From: Dipylidium caninum
Lineage: Eukaryota; Platyhelminthes; Cestoda; Cyclophyllidea; Dipylidiidae
Direction: 5' to 3'
Length of the DNA: 64,000 nucleotides
NCBI GenBank assembly: GCA_017562135.1
Contig: QEYB01001528.1
Span: 516,256-580,255 of the forward strand
Under the pieces are notes generated by a model that saw only the letters and a program-made list of their open reading frames with translations, searched no databases and was not told the DNA's origin. Positions 1 through 12,052 of this stretch are shown in pieces (the stretch's first letter is position 1; each line of letters begins with the position of its first letter). A program made the translations under genes and the position numbers.

Positions 1-193
1 GTGCAACACTCACAGCGTGTGCAGGCATGTGTGGAATTCTCGGAGGCGCCTCCTCACAGGAGTCCGCTTGAAGGGGAGACAAGTGTCCAACAGGCCGACA
101 TTAAAGCGTCGCCACACCGACACGAGGCGGCTCCGAGCGAGGCAAAGTGCTCTGCGCGCCGCGTGTGTTTCTAGTGGCTGAGCAACGGCGCGC

Positions 194-218
194 GTGTGTG
201 TGTGTGTGTGTGTGTGTG
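194..218. repeat. (GT)n microsatellite in IR1 left arm
   Basis: Perfect GT dinucleotide run, mirrored as a (CA)n run at about 12867-12891 in the right arm. Confidence 0.9.
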
Positions 219-887
219 CGTGTGTTGCTCTTCTGCCTGTGCACCAGTCAATGGGGACACACACGAACTCGTGGCACGTCGGCATCGGCGGACGAATGCG
301 CAGTTTTGGTGATGGTGGTGACGACTCGGTGAAAAAAGGCATTGCGCCTGCCACTTCTGCCGTGGCGAGAGCCACTACTTGCCGCTAAACTCGAATTGCT
401 TCTTCGCCACTCACATCTCGCTCCAGGCCAGAGAATGCGCTCACGCACTGACAGTCTCCATGCCTCAGGCATCACACCGGGTCGTGACGCGACCACTCAG
501 TCGTCTAGTCGTCGCAGCCTCCCTCAAAACACACCGCTGACGGGAGCGAAGATGAGGCTCAACAAAGGGAGTCCTCGAAGTAAGTCGTGTGTGGTGAGAC
601 TCGCCTCCAGAACTACCTGGAAGGCTTCTCTTCCTCCAACGTCTTTCGTTAGCCCTCGGCGAGAGGCGCTGCTCACGCGCCGTCAGCCCGACACTCCGAA
701 CTGTTACTCGGCCGCAGTGAAAGACCTCTCAGTGGACGAGGGGAGTGGAGAGAGGCACGGGCCTATTAACACGGTCGCAGCGGGTGCACACGAGCGAGGA
801 AGTGACATGCGAGCCAGCCAGGCAGCGGCTGACAGGGTGGCCTCACTGCTTCCGCTCAAAACAGACAAAACAGACTTGGGCATACCT

Positions 888-1234
888 GCGGACATCGGAG
901 GTAGACATGACTCAGACTGCTGTTGCCCGAAGTCACCAACGCTCGCCTCGCCTCCGTGTCGGCAGCCTCACCTCGCACGTGAGGTGGCCCCTCCGATTGG
1001 CCGCTATGCCGTAGTGGAAGTGCACCTCGTGCGTCCGCCGCTCCGCCGCCGCCGCCGCCGCCACCGCCGCTTCACTCACCTGCAGGTCCACTGCTGGCCG
1101 CCGTGTGGTGCGGCTCGGAGTCTGCCACCATCGACACGGCGTTCGGCGCCCTCGAGACGGTGAGTGAGGAGAAGAGGAGAAGGAGAAGAGGAGGACGAGG
1201 ATGTGGTGGATGAAGTGGGCAGGGAGTGGGTCAT
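888..1234 (-). pseudogene. Broken copy of exons 1-2 of the Ig-like secreted gene
   Basis: This is the IR1 left-arm counterpart of 11851-12207. The start codon at 1234-1232 is preserved, but a C run just after it is one base shorter than in the right arm (CTCCCTGCC against CTCCCCTGCC), so the signal-peptide frame is lost within the first six codons. A second difference of two bases (CTGCCGACACGG against CTGCGCACGG) shifts the second exon. The donor after the first exon and the GTATGC donor after the second are retained. It is either a true pseudogene fragment or an uncorrected consensus. Confidence 0.6.
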
Positions 1235-1849
1235 GCTCGCACACCTCCCAACTGCCAGGTGTCACTGCATCGTCTGGCGACGAAGAAGGCGGCAGGAGAG
1301 AAAAAAGGAGGTGAAGCGTTCGGCTCAATGAGGATTGGGCGGAGGAGGAAGCGAAAGGAGGAAATGAGATGGTTCGTATGCGTCGGGAGCTTGTTGCACT
1401 CGCAAGGCCCAACGCTTCACCAAAGAAAAGGCCACCGTCTCGCTGAGAGAAACGCCATGCCTCGACAACAGGCCATTCCCACCTGCCAAACCTTAAAGCC
1501 GCCACCGCACCACGCATTCGTCCAACCCGTCAATGGCCAAGTGCTGCCTTCGTGCTTTCTCTCAATGGCCCAGCAAGACGCCTTCCCACGCGCAGTTGGA
1601 AGCGAAGAGACGGTGGGTCTGTGGGCAAGACGGCCTCTCACGCACTAACCGAGTGGGTGCCACGACCTGAGGGACGCCACGACCAGAAGGAGGAGACCAT
1701 CTCGCCAGCCCTGCACCAACGCACTTCCCTTCATTCAAAATGCACAAGCGAGGCACGTCTTCCAGCGTCTCCACAAGCTGACGCCATCGGACAGGCCGCA
1801 CAACAGCCCGCGCACCCACCGCATCCCGCAGAAGAGAGCAGCAGAAGAC

Positions 1850-1980
1850 GAGGGACGAGAGGAGAGAGGAGAGAGGAGAGAGGCGAGACGACACACACCG
1901 ACAGCTCGAGGATGGTGGAGTGGAGTAGACAGGAGAGGAGAGGAGATGAGAGGAGTGGAGTGGAGTGGAGTGGAGAGCTG
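1850..1980. repeat. Purine-rich GGAGA / GGAGT tract
   Basis: Nearly uninterrupted purine sequence with repeated GAGAGGA and GAGTGGAGTGG units. It is mirrored as CTCCACTCC / CTCTCCTCT at about 11090-11225. Long purine mirror repeats of this kind can form triplex (H-DNA) structures and are hard to sequence and assemble. Confidence 0.8.
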
Positions 1981-2710
1981 CTCCTCGTGTCCTCGGCCAC
2001 GTCCACGTCCTCGTCCTCTGTCTCCCTCGCCACAGGCTCCAACACTCACGCCACCTCCGCGACCACCTCGGGCTCCGCAACTTTCCTCGTGCCACGTCCC
2101 ACTGCCACCGTCTCCTTCACGCATCCTCCAACTGCCACACACCTCCTGCGCAGCGACTCAGCGCTCCCGAACACGTGGCAACACACAGCGCCATCTTGAT
2201 GCCATTCGACAGAGTACGCGATGTGGCCAACGCTCCCCTCACTTCTGCTTCCGCCACTCCCACTCCCACTCCCCCTCCACCTCCACCGCTTCCACCTCCG
2301 CCTCCGCCTCCGCTCTCCTCTCATGTCAGTGGAGGCGGGTGAGACGGGCGCACACCAACACCGCTGTGCTTGTGGTCCTGTTCGACGGCGAGACAAATGC
2401 ACACCGTCTTGCACCTCCGCGTAAACAGTCCTCCGCCCGCCGTGTAAATACCACTCGCCTGCAGGCCACTGCCAGCCTCTCAACGGCGTCACAATCACCA
2501 GGTGTGCGAGGCCATCGCCGCGTCCGCAGGCGCCACAAACACTTGCGGCGAGGCGAGGGTGGGAGGGGAGCACGACCAGTGTCCGCCCCAAGGCCACGGA
2601 GTCAGGCAGTGGAGGAGCCGCTTCCTCTCCCCACTGCGTGGCCCTCCTCGACGCCAAACTGCCTCGCAATGGCCGAGACCACCGTCCCACTTGGCACACT
2701 TCACTTCACC

Positions 2711-2751
2711 TCGTCACCTCGTCACCCTCGTCACCCTCGTCACCCTCGTCG
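2711..2751. repeat. Nine-base tandem repeat in IR1 left arm
   Basis: CGTCACCCT repeated about four times; the reverse complement GACGAGGGT is repeated at about 10318-10356 in the other arm. Confidence 0.8.
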
Positions 2752-3139
2752 CCCGATGCACACACGCGAGGACACACAGACGCCAAGTTGTTGGCCAGGC
2801 TGTCGACCAGGCTTGTCGGTGTCTATTTACATCACTTGACCTCGAACAAACAGTCCGGCGCGTGCTCCGAGGACCTTGACAGGCGCCCTCTCCACAAACA
2901 CATTCGTCTTCACACAATGCGCCTCTCCACGCGATGCCAATCAAAGGCAAATGCGGGCGGAGGGACAGACGGGCAGATGGACGTACGAAGAAGAAGAAGA
3001 AGAGAAGAAGTAGTGGGTGGCTTGCCATGGTGGCGAGGCAACGAGGTGGAGACGAATCACTCAACTTCTCGCATTACTTGTTCAGCACCCGCCCAAGTGC
3101 CCTCCACGCAGGGTCCACGTGTCAAGTGGGAATTCGCGT

Positions 3140-3870
3140 GATTCCTGCGCCGACACACAAGAACCTCCTCCCTCGACACGAGCTGTGACGGCTACCCCGC
3201 TAGCCGCGTGGTGAAGTGACACCACCTTCGGAGTGGAAGCGAGGGCAAATGTCGCGAACAGCGGGTCTTCGGCCACCAAGTCGATTGTCCCCCCACCCGA
3301 TGGCTGGACATCCTCCTGACTGCGTTCAACGCCGTCAGAAGCACGCGAGAGGCGTTGGACAAAGACGCTCACACGGGGACCTCCTCCCCGCCCCGCCCCG
3401 CCCCGCCCGCCGCGCCCCGCCCCGCCCCCACGCCCCGCTCTTGCGTGCCACCGCGGTGCAGCCCATGCCACCGTCCACATGCCGCGCAAGGCACCACGCG
3501 CCTGTGTGCGTGTGCTCTGCAACCACGGCTCTGCGTCTCCGGCCACGCGACTCCGGTGGTGGTGGCCACTTTGTCGGGGGCGGGGGCGGGGGCGCCGAAA
3601 ACTCCACCTCCGTGACTGCAGCCGCCTCACCGCGCACGCCTCTCACCCTCGGGTGCAACAGTCCAACTTGTGCCTCAACCGAACACACTCACACACCGAC
3701 ACTCACACCGACTCACGCACGCACACACACACATCCGCGCAGCCCTGAGAGGACAGTGAGGAAGCGTGGTCGGCGAGAGCAGACCAGGCTTGGCCCACCA
3801 CCACCACCATCACCAGGCCAGCTACGCGAAATCAGACGTGGCTGGAGCAAATGGGAGGACGGTGAGATGA
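3140..3870. other. Segment present only in IR1 left arm, with G-quadruplex-prone runs
   Basis: Both arms share a block ending GTCAAGTGGGAATTCGCGTGAT. The left arm then runs about 730 bp before homology resumes near the repeated GTGCAGTGCA, whereas the right arm needs only about 120 bp. Inside are C-rich repeats CCCCGCCCCG at 3385-3437 (G-quadruplex potential on the minus strand) and GGGGGCGGGGGCGGGGG at about 3576-3593 (plus strand). No coding sequence is recognised. Confidence 0.65.
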
Positions 3871-4377
3871 TGGCAGTGCAGTGCAGTGCAGCGTGCCAGC
3901 CCCTCCTCACCTCTCGCACGAAACTCGGGCAGGTTGCGCTGGCAGAGCCTGTTCGAGGGTTGGAGGCGCCACCACACCGGAGTCATGGCTGGCAGCACGG
4001 TGCACGAGTGTCGCGTGAGTCGGCGCCTCGCGGGGGCAGGGCGGGGCAGGGCGGGGCATCGCCCCCACGGGGACGCGCAGAGGCTGTCGGAGCGACCGAC
4101 CACATGAAGTGGTACATGGAGGAAGAAGAGAGGAAGAGGGCGAAGAAGGCGAGGAAGGAGATGAAGTCATTCACATTCGCAACATCCTCCTTGCCTCTCC
4201 ACTCGTATCGCGTTACCCCGTCTCTGGCACGTCAGTCACTGCACCCGTTGGCGAACAACCCGCTGGTGCGTCTGCATCGCGCCTCAGCGCATCGCATCGC
4301 ATCGCACCGCCCCGCCCCGCCAGGGCTCCTCCGGCTCGGCCGCCTCTCACTTGCTCTCAACGGCCCTGTGTGCGCCA

Positions 4378-7300
4378 TCGCGTGTCCCGGCGTTAAGCAA
4401 CACGCCACGAAACAGTGGTAGCCACTTGGAATGTGCCTGGTGCGGTTGTGTCGTGTCCGGAGTGGAGTGGGTGGGTTGTGAGAATGGTGGGCATGCCAAA
4501 AGTTGCCTCCGCTCAGAACATCCTCGGCGTTGAATCTACTCGCAGCGAAGCCTTCTGCCAGAAGCATTCCCGTGTGTGGTCTTTGGCGTACGTGAAAATG
4601 ACACCTTCTTCAACACTGGAACACCACCGCACCACCGGCGGGGACGTGGGATGTGCAGCGCGGAACCGTGGCTGCATACACTTTCACTTCCGAAATTTTG
4701 TAAAAATTGCGAACGACCCGATGTTCTTAGTCCGTCTGATGCCGCGTGTCCGCATTTCGTGGTCGCCGCTGAGAGACGGAGGCGCGGCCTCGAGAGGAGC
4801 GAGTGACTTGCGCGCCAGGCGGCTAACAGCCTCTCCACTAATTGCGTCATTGAGTCTCATTCTCCGCTGAAGAGGTCGCCAAGCACGCATTCCACATTTT
4901 CTTCTCCTCCTTTCCCTCCGCAACACATTCACGTTATGTTTTCACACGTAGGCGGCAAGAACTCTCGACAGAAAGGTGGCCGTAACGACACGATGCGGCG
5001 GTGAGTAGACACGACACTGCCACTGTTGGCGTAAATGAGTCTGCGAATGCCCCACAGCCACCTGAGCACATATTCTGCCGACACGCAGGTTTGTGCCTCT
5101 CCGCTCCGCACGAGAGCGGTGGGAAGAGGCATGAAGTTTGAAAGGCCCACTTGCACGTCTCCAGCTCATCCACTCATGCAGTTGGCTTCGCCGTAAACTG
5201 GCTTATCCACTTCCCAGTCGTCCTGCTGGTCTTCCACGTCTACTTGCTCCCGCCTGCCGCTGCCATCCGCCACCATCCCAGTTGCCGCCTCGCGGAGGTG
5301 TTGATGAAGTGGTTGGATCTGGCCAAACCCCCACTTCCCCAACCGATTGGACTCCGCGAGTTGACGCCACCTTCCCGATTCACCGCGCATCCGCCGGCTA
5401 CTCTGTCGCAACGCCTCCTTCAAATCGCGTTTATGCCCACACACGTCCAAACACCTCCACCTGCCTCCCTGCCTGATCGGCTGTCCGTGTCTGTCTGCGT
5501 CCGTGCCCCTGTCGTGGTTGTCTCGTGTGTCCGCATGTTTGTCCGTGTATGTGAGCGTGGCAGTGAGTGAGTGTGGCCGACGTGAGAGCACGGTCCTCAC
5601 GGCCGTAGCCGTCTGTGGTGCGCACGATATTTCACTGAATTTGAGGCCACAGGGCAATTTAATCTCGTGTATTCTTGAGCCCTCATACTGTCTTTTCTCG
5701 GGCCTCCCCCTTCCCTCCTGAGTCCAATCTCTCCTCGTCCGCACGCTCGTCCCAGTGCTTGTCGTCTTCTGCCTCAACTTGCCTGTTCGGTGGCGTCTCC
5801 TACCCCTTCCCCTCCTACGCAGTACTCACGCAACATAAAGCGGTAATGTTGGAAGGAGGAGGAGGAGGAGAGCGCTGGCGTACTCGAGAGGGAGGCTCGT
5901 CAGCGACGTCGACTACAGCCATATTCAATGACCGCCTCTCGCGATTTGAGGGCGCAGTGGAAGTGGGTTAGAAGGCCACAGTGATGTGAACAACGGCGGT
6001 GACATGAGCTTCTCCTGCCTCGTCACTGCAGCTGCAGTTGCCTCCTAACCAGCTCTCTCCCGCCTCACAGCACACACATCGGAGACTGCGCGGAATGATT
6101 TTGCATTTCTCGGCTGCAAGCAAACCTTTTTTCGTGCACTAAACACACACACGACCGTCGTACGATAATTCACGGCCTCTTTCTCAAGGCGCCAACATTT
6201 CTGCGACTATTTCCACTGCCTCCATGCCCACCAATCATCGGATGGAGTGAAAATAGTTTTGTGCCCGGCCCAAAACCTACTTTTCCACGGGTGGAGAACC
6301 TAATTTCTGCTTTTTTAACCTGAGTGGTTCCCCAAGCCGTGTCCATCTCCCACTCAGCCGCTGCCCGTCGTCATCGCCTCGCCACCAGCAGAGAAAGCGT
6401 GAGCCGGTCAAGAGGTCTCATAGGCTCCTTACACTCGAGGTGCCCGTTCTGCTTATGCAGAGAGGCTGACCAGATGACGCCGGTGATATGCTAAGAATAG
6501 CAGGAGCAACTTTTCGCCTTCACTGTCATTATATACGACAATGATGATCTGCGCGGCTAGGTTTATCAACAAATCCGCCGTGATTTCATGACCTCTCAAG
6601 CTGGTCATTTGGAGGTCAAGTTTATAACATTGACTCTAAGTGGCAGTAGTTATGAGGCCGTAGTTATGATATAAAGGGGAAAAATAAGGTCGAAAAATCT
6701 AACGAGACGTTAGGGGCATTGTAATAGCAGGGCGGAGGAATTCCTTTCCCGCACTATTTCTACCGTCACCTCAATCAAAGAAGAAGAGAAGCGCCAACAC
6801 CTTACCAGTGATTTTTTAGAAAGAGACGATTGTGGAATTGACACGGTACTGAGTTGACAAGTGCGAATGGCTGGCCCACCCTCTCTCTTCTTTAGCAAGC
6901 ATCCCAGAAAAGGGTTTGATAGGCAATGACCTTGCGATATGAGTAGCGAAAGGACAAGTTGGGTGAGGGGTTTGCAGTAAATAGGTTACCTCGTGTCAAT
7001 GTGTACTACTTCTAATGCAGACAAAAACGTACACGAAGAGGAGCATGAAAATTCGTTAGAGCACTGACCTGTTTCCGCAATTCTGGGGAAGGAGTAGGTG
7101 CCAGAACTTCCTATTGAACGAGTTCAAGTTTGGGCGTCAGAGAAATTGAGTTCGGGTGCACAGAATGGCTGTTTGGCTGCTATTTACCGAGCTATTGAAA
7201 ATCCTTCTGAAAATACCCACACCTGATTGGTGCAAGCCGAGAGCCAATGATATTTCACCGATGGGCACATCGCGCCCCCATTGGTGCAAATAACTAGGCT

Positions 7301-9280
7301 TGAGAAAGTGCACTTTTTATAGGAGGAGATAAAGACGACTTTCAATTCTTAAACACGATGCTTTTCCCTCATTTACAAGCGCGGCAATTCACCTTCTGAC
7401 ACCAATTTTGATAAACGATGACGCTTACATACCGCGGTCATATGCGAGGTTGTAGCAGCATAACAATCCTACACAAAGACACAAATATACATAAACACAC
7501 GCATTCAAATTAATTGCGTTTTTTAAACCCATTGCCTATTCCCTCCCCCCTTCTTTTCGTGGAGTGTCTCGCAAACGGTCAAAAATTCCCCCAGAAGCCC
7601 CAAATTTGGTTCTGATTGACAAACATAAAAAATAGAACCATCGGATCATAACACAGAGACACTTTGTGCAATTTTTTGTTCAAACTTCCATAGATGAAGA
7701 AGCTCAATGTGAGGGCAAAGTCAGCTGCCATTATAGTGTCAGAAAATCAAATTGTTGCAAATTACGGAGCATCTAGGGGAACCCATTTTGTTAACTGTCT
7801 TTCCTGACGTGCCCTTCCTTTGCATTGTCATCTTGTGTTTTAGTGGACTATAAACAAAGACCTGGGTTTGACGTTGAGATGCATTGGTTCCCGTTTTTCT
7901 GTTTCCACGATCTCCCTTTTGAGGATGCCATTTGACCACATGGAGTTGGATTTAAAACAATTAATTTAGCCGCGGGTTCACCGACTGGCTGCATCTGCAA
8001 ACGCCTTATCTCAATCGCAACGGGCAGCTCGGTAGAACACCTCCCCTGAGCGTGCTACGGAAGGAGCAGAAGATTTGCCGAGTGCCACTCGGCGCTTCTC
8101 CTTGAACGTCACGAATGTCCTGTGGGTTGCGATGCCCCAGTGCACACAACAAATCTCCTCCTCTTGGCATACAAGCATTTCTGATTGCATGAATCAGGTG
8201 TGATGAAAAAGCGACCTGGTAGAATTTTTATTCTCGGGCGAAATAGACAGCATCAGGGTTTATTTACGCCACCTTTTTTCCACTTCTTTTCTTCCCACCT
8301 TCGCCTTCTTTCCACCGGAGCGCGTGTGCCACCCGCCTGGATTCGCTGGCCGTTGGGAATGGCGATGGCGGTGGGGTGGACGGTGGCCTTGTCAGCACTT
8401 TCGTGCCGCCTCTTGTTTGTCGTGACGCCCTGCAGACACGCAACGGATGTCAAAGGATTTGTAGGTCTCACAGAGTTTAAAAGGCAGAACGTAATTGCTA
8501 AAACTCAACCCGGAGAATCCATACTATCGCGCAAACGCAGACTAATTTAGTCCTGCTCCGATGGAAACCATGTCTGATGAGTCCTTTAAAACGCAACTGC
8601 CTTTCACGGACCTGCGCCTCTACAATTTCGGATTCTGCGAGGCGATGTTGGGCCAGAAGAGTCGTGGCTCTAGTCTAAACCGCCTTCCGATTTCACTAGG
8701 ACGTCCACTTGGTCGCTGCGACCAAACGCGAAGGGGAGCTGGTGCCAGTGCCAAGGCGGATTCGCGTTGGCGACGTGGCCCCTTCTGGTCTTCCGTCAGT
8801 GGACAAGGCACCCTCGTCCCCAGTCAGTCAGGCATGTTGCTCTGACCGAGCAGACGCAAACTAATTTGCATTGCTGCAGCTGCGAAGTAGACGACAATGA
8901 TTTCGCAAATGTGAACCAAGTTGTTGGAAGGACGCCTCGGAGCATGCTGAACTGTCCAGAAGGGGATGAAGAGGGCTAGAGAACGTTCTGCACATCCTCT
9001 GGAGCCCGTGAAGGAAAAGACTTGAGACATTAGTTTTGTCAATCACTTCTCGGGGCTCTAAATGTGCTGTTCTAGACTATAAAGTTAAAAAGATGGTTGC
9101 CACACTTGAATTCCGCTGGTCTAACTGTGGAGTATCGTGTAATCGGTGGAGGAAAAGCAGGCGTACGAAAGCCGAAAATGAGGCAAAAACTGTCATTCGA
9201 GCCGAACTTGTCTGTGAGGTGAGCGGCGATCGTGTGAAAACACAACACATCCGAACCGCGCACTTTTCGTCTACTGATAA
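4378..9280. other. IR1 spacer, no recognised gene
   Basis: Unique sequence between the IR1 arms, less GC-rich than the arms beyond about 6 kb. Short open frames occur on both strands, but none shows a recognisable domain, a convincing splice-site series or a signal peptide. No tRNA or rRNA was recognised. Confidence 0.6.
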
Positions 9281-10044
9281 GGCGCACAAAGGGCCGTTGA
9301 GAGTCTGCTGACGGACAAAGCAAGTGAGAGGCGGCCGAGCCGGAGGAGCCCTGGCGGGGCGGGGCGGTGCGATGCGATGCGATGCGCTGAGGCGCGATGC
9401 AGACGCACCAGCGGGTTGTTCGCCAACGGGTGCAGTGACTGACGTGCCAGAGACGGGGTAACGCGATACGAGTGGAGAGGCAAGGAGGATGTTGCGAATG
9501 TGAATGACTTCATCTCCTTCCTCGCCTTCTTCGCCCTCTTCCTCTTCTTCTTCCTCCATGTACCACTTCATGTGGTCGGTCGCTCCGACAGCCTCTGCGC
9601 GTCCCCGTGGGGGCGATGCCCCCGCCCCTGCCCCCGCCCCTGCCCCGCCCCTGCCCCCGCGAGGCGCCGACTCACGCGACACTCCGTGCACCGTGCTGCC
9701 AGCCATGGCTCCGGTGTGGTGGCGCCTCCAACCCCCTCGAACAGGCTCTGCCAGCGCAACCTGCCCGAGTTTCGTGCGAGAGGTGAGGAGGGCTGGCACG
9801 CTGCACTGCACTGCGGTGCGGTGCGGTGCGCGACGCCAACCCCTCACGACAATGAGCCGCTCGCTGATGCGTGCGCAATTGTGGCCGTCCATCTGCCTCG
9901 CAGCCTCCTTCCCCTGTATCACGCGAATTCCCACTTGACACGTGGACCCTGCGTGGAGGGCACTTGGCGCGGGTGCTGAACAAGTAATGCGAGAAGTTGA
10001 GTGATTCGTCTCCACCTCGTTGCCTCGCCACCATGGCAAGCCAC

Positions 10045-10048
10045 CCAC

Positions 10049-10080
<32 letters not shown>

Positions 10081-10082
10081 CG
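10045..10082. repeat. (CTT)n run in IR1 right arm
   Basis: About ten CTT units; the left-arm counterpart near 2985-3010 is an interrupted and shorter GAA run, so this microsatellite differs in length between arms. Confidence 0.85.
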
Positions 10083-11850
10083 TACGTCCATCTGCCCGTC
10101 TGTCCCTCCGCCCGCATTTGCCTTTGATTGGCATCGCGTGGAGAGGCGCATTGTGTGAAGACGAATGTGTTTGTGGAGAGGGCGCCTGTCAAGGTCCTCG
10201 GAGCACGCGCCGGACTGTTTGTTCGAGGTCAAGTGATGTAAATAGACACCGACAGCCTGGTCGACAGCCTGGCCAACAACTTGGCGTCTGTGTGTCCTCG
10301 CGTGTGTGCATCGTGAGGCGACGAGGGTGACGAGGGTGACGAGGGTGACGAGGGTGAGATGAAGTGTGCCACAGTGGGACGGTGGTCTCGGCCATTGCGA
10401 GGCAGTTTGGCGTCGAGGAGGGCCACGCAGTGGGGAGAGGAAGCGGCTCCTCCACTGCCTGACTCCGTGGCCTTGGGGCGGACACTGTCGTGCTCCCCTC
10501 CCACCCTCGCCTCGCCGCAATGTTTGTGGCGCCTGCGGACGCGGCGATGGCCTCGCACACCTGGTGATTGTGACGCCGTTGAGAGGCTGGCAGTGGCCTG
10601 CAGGCGAGTGGTATTTACACGGCGGGCGGAGGACTGTTTACGCGGAGGTGCAAGACGGTGTGCATTTGTCTCGCCGTCGAACAGGACCACAAGCACAGCG
10701 GTGTTGGTGTGCGCCCCGTCTCACCCGCCCTCCACTGACATGAGAGGAGAGCGGAGGCGGAGGCGGAGGTGGAAGCGGTGGAGGTGGGAGGGGGAGTGGG
10801 AGTGGGAGTGGCGGAAGCAGAAGTGAGGGGAGCGTTTGGCCACATCGCGTACTCTGTCGAATGGCATCAAGATGGCGCTGTGTGTGTTGCCACGTGTTCG
10901 GGAGCGCTCAGTCGCTGCGCAGGAGGTGGTGGCAGTTGGAGGATGCGTGAAGGAGACGGTGGCAGTGGGACGTGGCACGAGGAAAGTTGCGGAGCCCGAG
11001 GTGGTCGCGGAGGTGGCGTGAGTGTTGGAGCCTGTGGCGAGGGGAGACAGAGGACGAGGACGTGGACGTGGCCGAGGACACGAGGAGCAGCTCTCCACTC
11101 CACTCCACTCCACTCCACTCCTCTCATCTCCTCTCCTCTCCTGTCTACTCCACTCCACCCATCCTCGAGCTGTCGGTGTGTGTCGTCTCGCCTCTCTCCT
11201 CTCTCCTCTCTCCTCTCTCTCTCGGTCCTCTCGTCTCGTCTGCTGCTCTCTTCTGCGGGATGCGGTGGGTGCGCGGGCTGTTGTGCGGCCTGTCCGATGG
11301 CGTCAGCTTGTGGAGACGCTGGAAGACGTGCCTCGCTTGTGCATTTTGAATGAAGGGAAGTGCGTTGGTGCAGGGCTGGCGAGATGGTCTCCTCCTTCTG
11401 GTCGTGGCGTCCCTCAGGTCGTGGCACCCACTCGGTTAGTGCGTGAGAGGCCGTCTTGCCCACAGACCCAGCGTCTCCTCGCTCCCAACTGCGCGTGGGA
11501 AAGCGTCTCGGTGGGCCATTTAGAGAAAGCACGAAGGCAACACTTGGCCATTGACGAGTTGGACGAATGCGTGGTGCGGTGGCGGCTTTAAGGTTTGGCA
11601 GGTGGGAATGGCCTGTTGTCGAGGCATGGCGTTTCTCTCAGCGAGACGGTGGCCTTTTCTTTGGTGAAGCGTTGGGCCTTGCGAGTGCAACAAGCTCCCG
11701 ACGCATACGAACCATCTCATTTCCTCCTTTCGCTTCCTCCTCCGCCCAATCCTCATTGAGCCGAACGCTTCACCTCCTTCTTTTCTCTCCTGCCGCCTTC
11801 GTCGTCGCCAGACGATGCAGTGACACCTGGCAGTTGGGAGGTGTGCGAGC

Positions 11851-12020
11851 ATGACCCACTCCCCTGCCCACTTCATCCACCACATCCTCGTCCTCCTCTT
11901 CTCCTTCTTCCTCTTCTCCTCACTCACCGTCTCGAGGGCGCCGAACGCCGTGTCGATGGTGGCAGACTCCGAGCCGCACCACACGGCGGCCAGCAGTGAC
12001 CTGCAGGTGAGTGAAGCGGC

Positions 12021-12052
<32 letters not shown>

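Larger units (their letters stand above)
1..4377. repeat. IR1 left arm (long inverted duplication)
   Basis: The first bases, starting gtgcaacactcacagcgtgt, are the reverse complement of the sequence ending near 13085, and the match can be followed inwards to about 4377 against 9281. The arm may extend past the left edge of the window. It is GC-rich with a (GT)n run, purine-rich GGAGA tracts, a GCC run and nine-base repeats, each mirrored in the other arm. It differs from the right arm by many one- and two-base indels and by a segment of about 730 bp at 3140-3870, which the right arm replaces with about 120 bp. It carries frameshifted copies of exons 1 and 2 of the secreted-protein gene at 11851-14416. 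Confidence 0.93.

Noticed and set aside
1552..4421. Long overlapping open frames on both strands of IR1 (Ser/Pro/Arg/His-rich)
   Set aside because: GC-rich low-complexity sequence gives long frames on both strands; they are not conserved in frame between the two arms.
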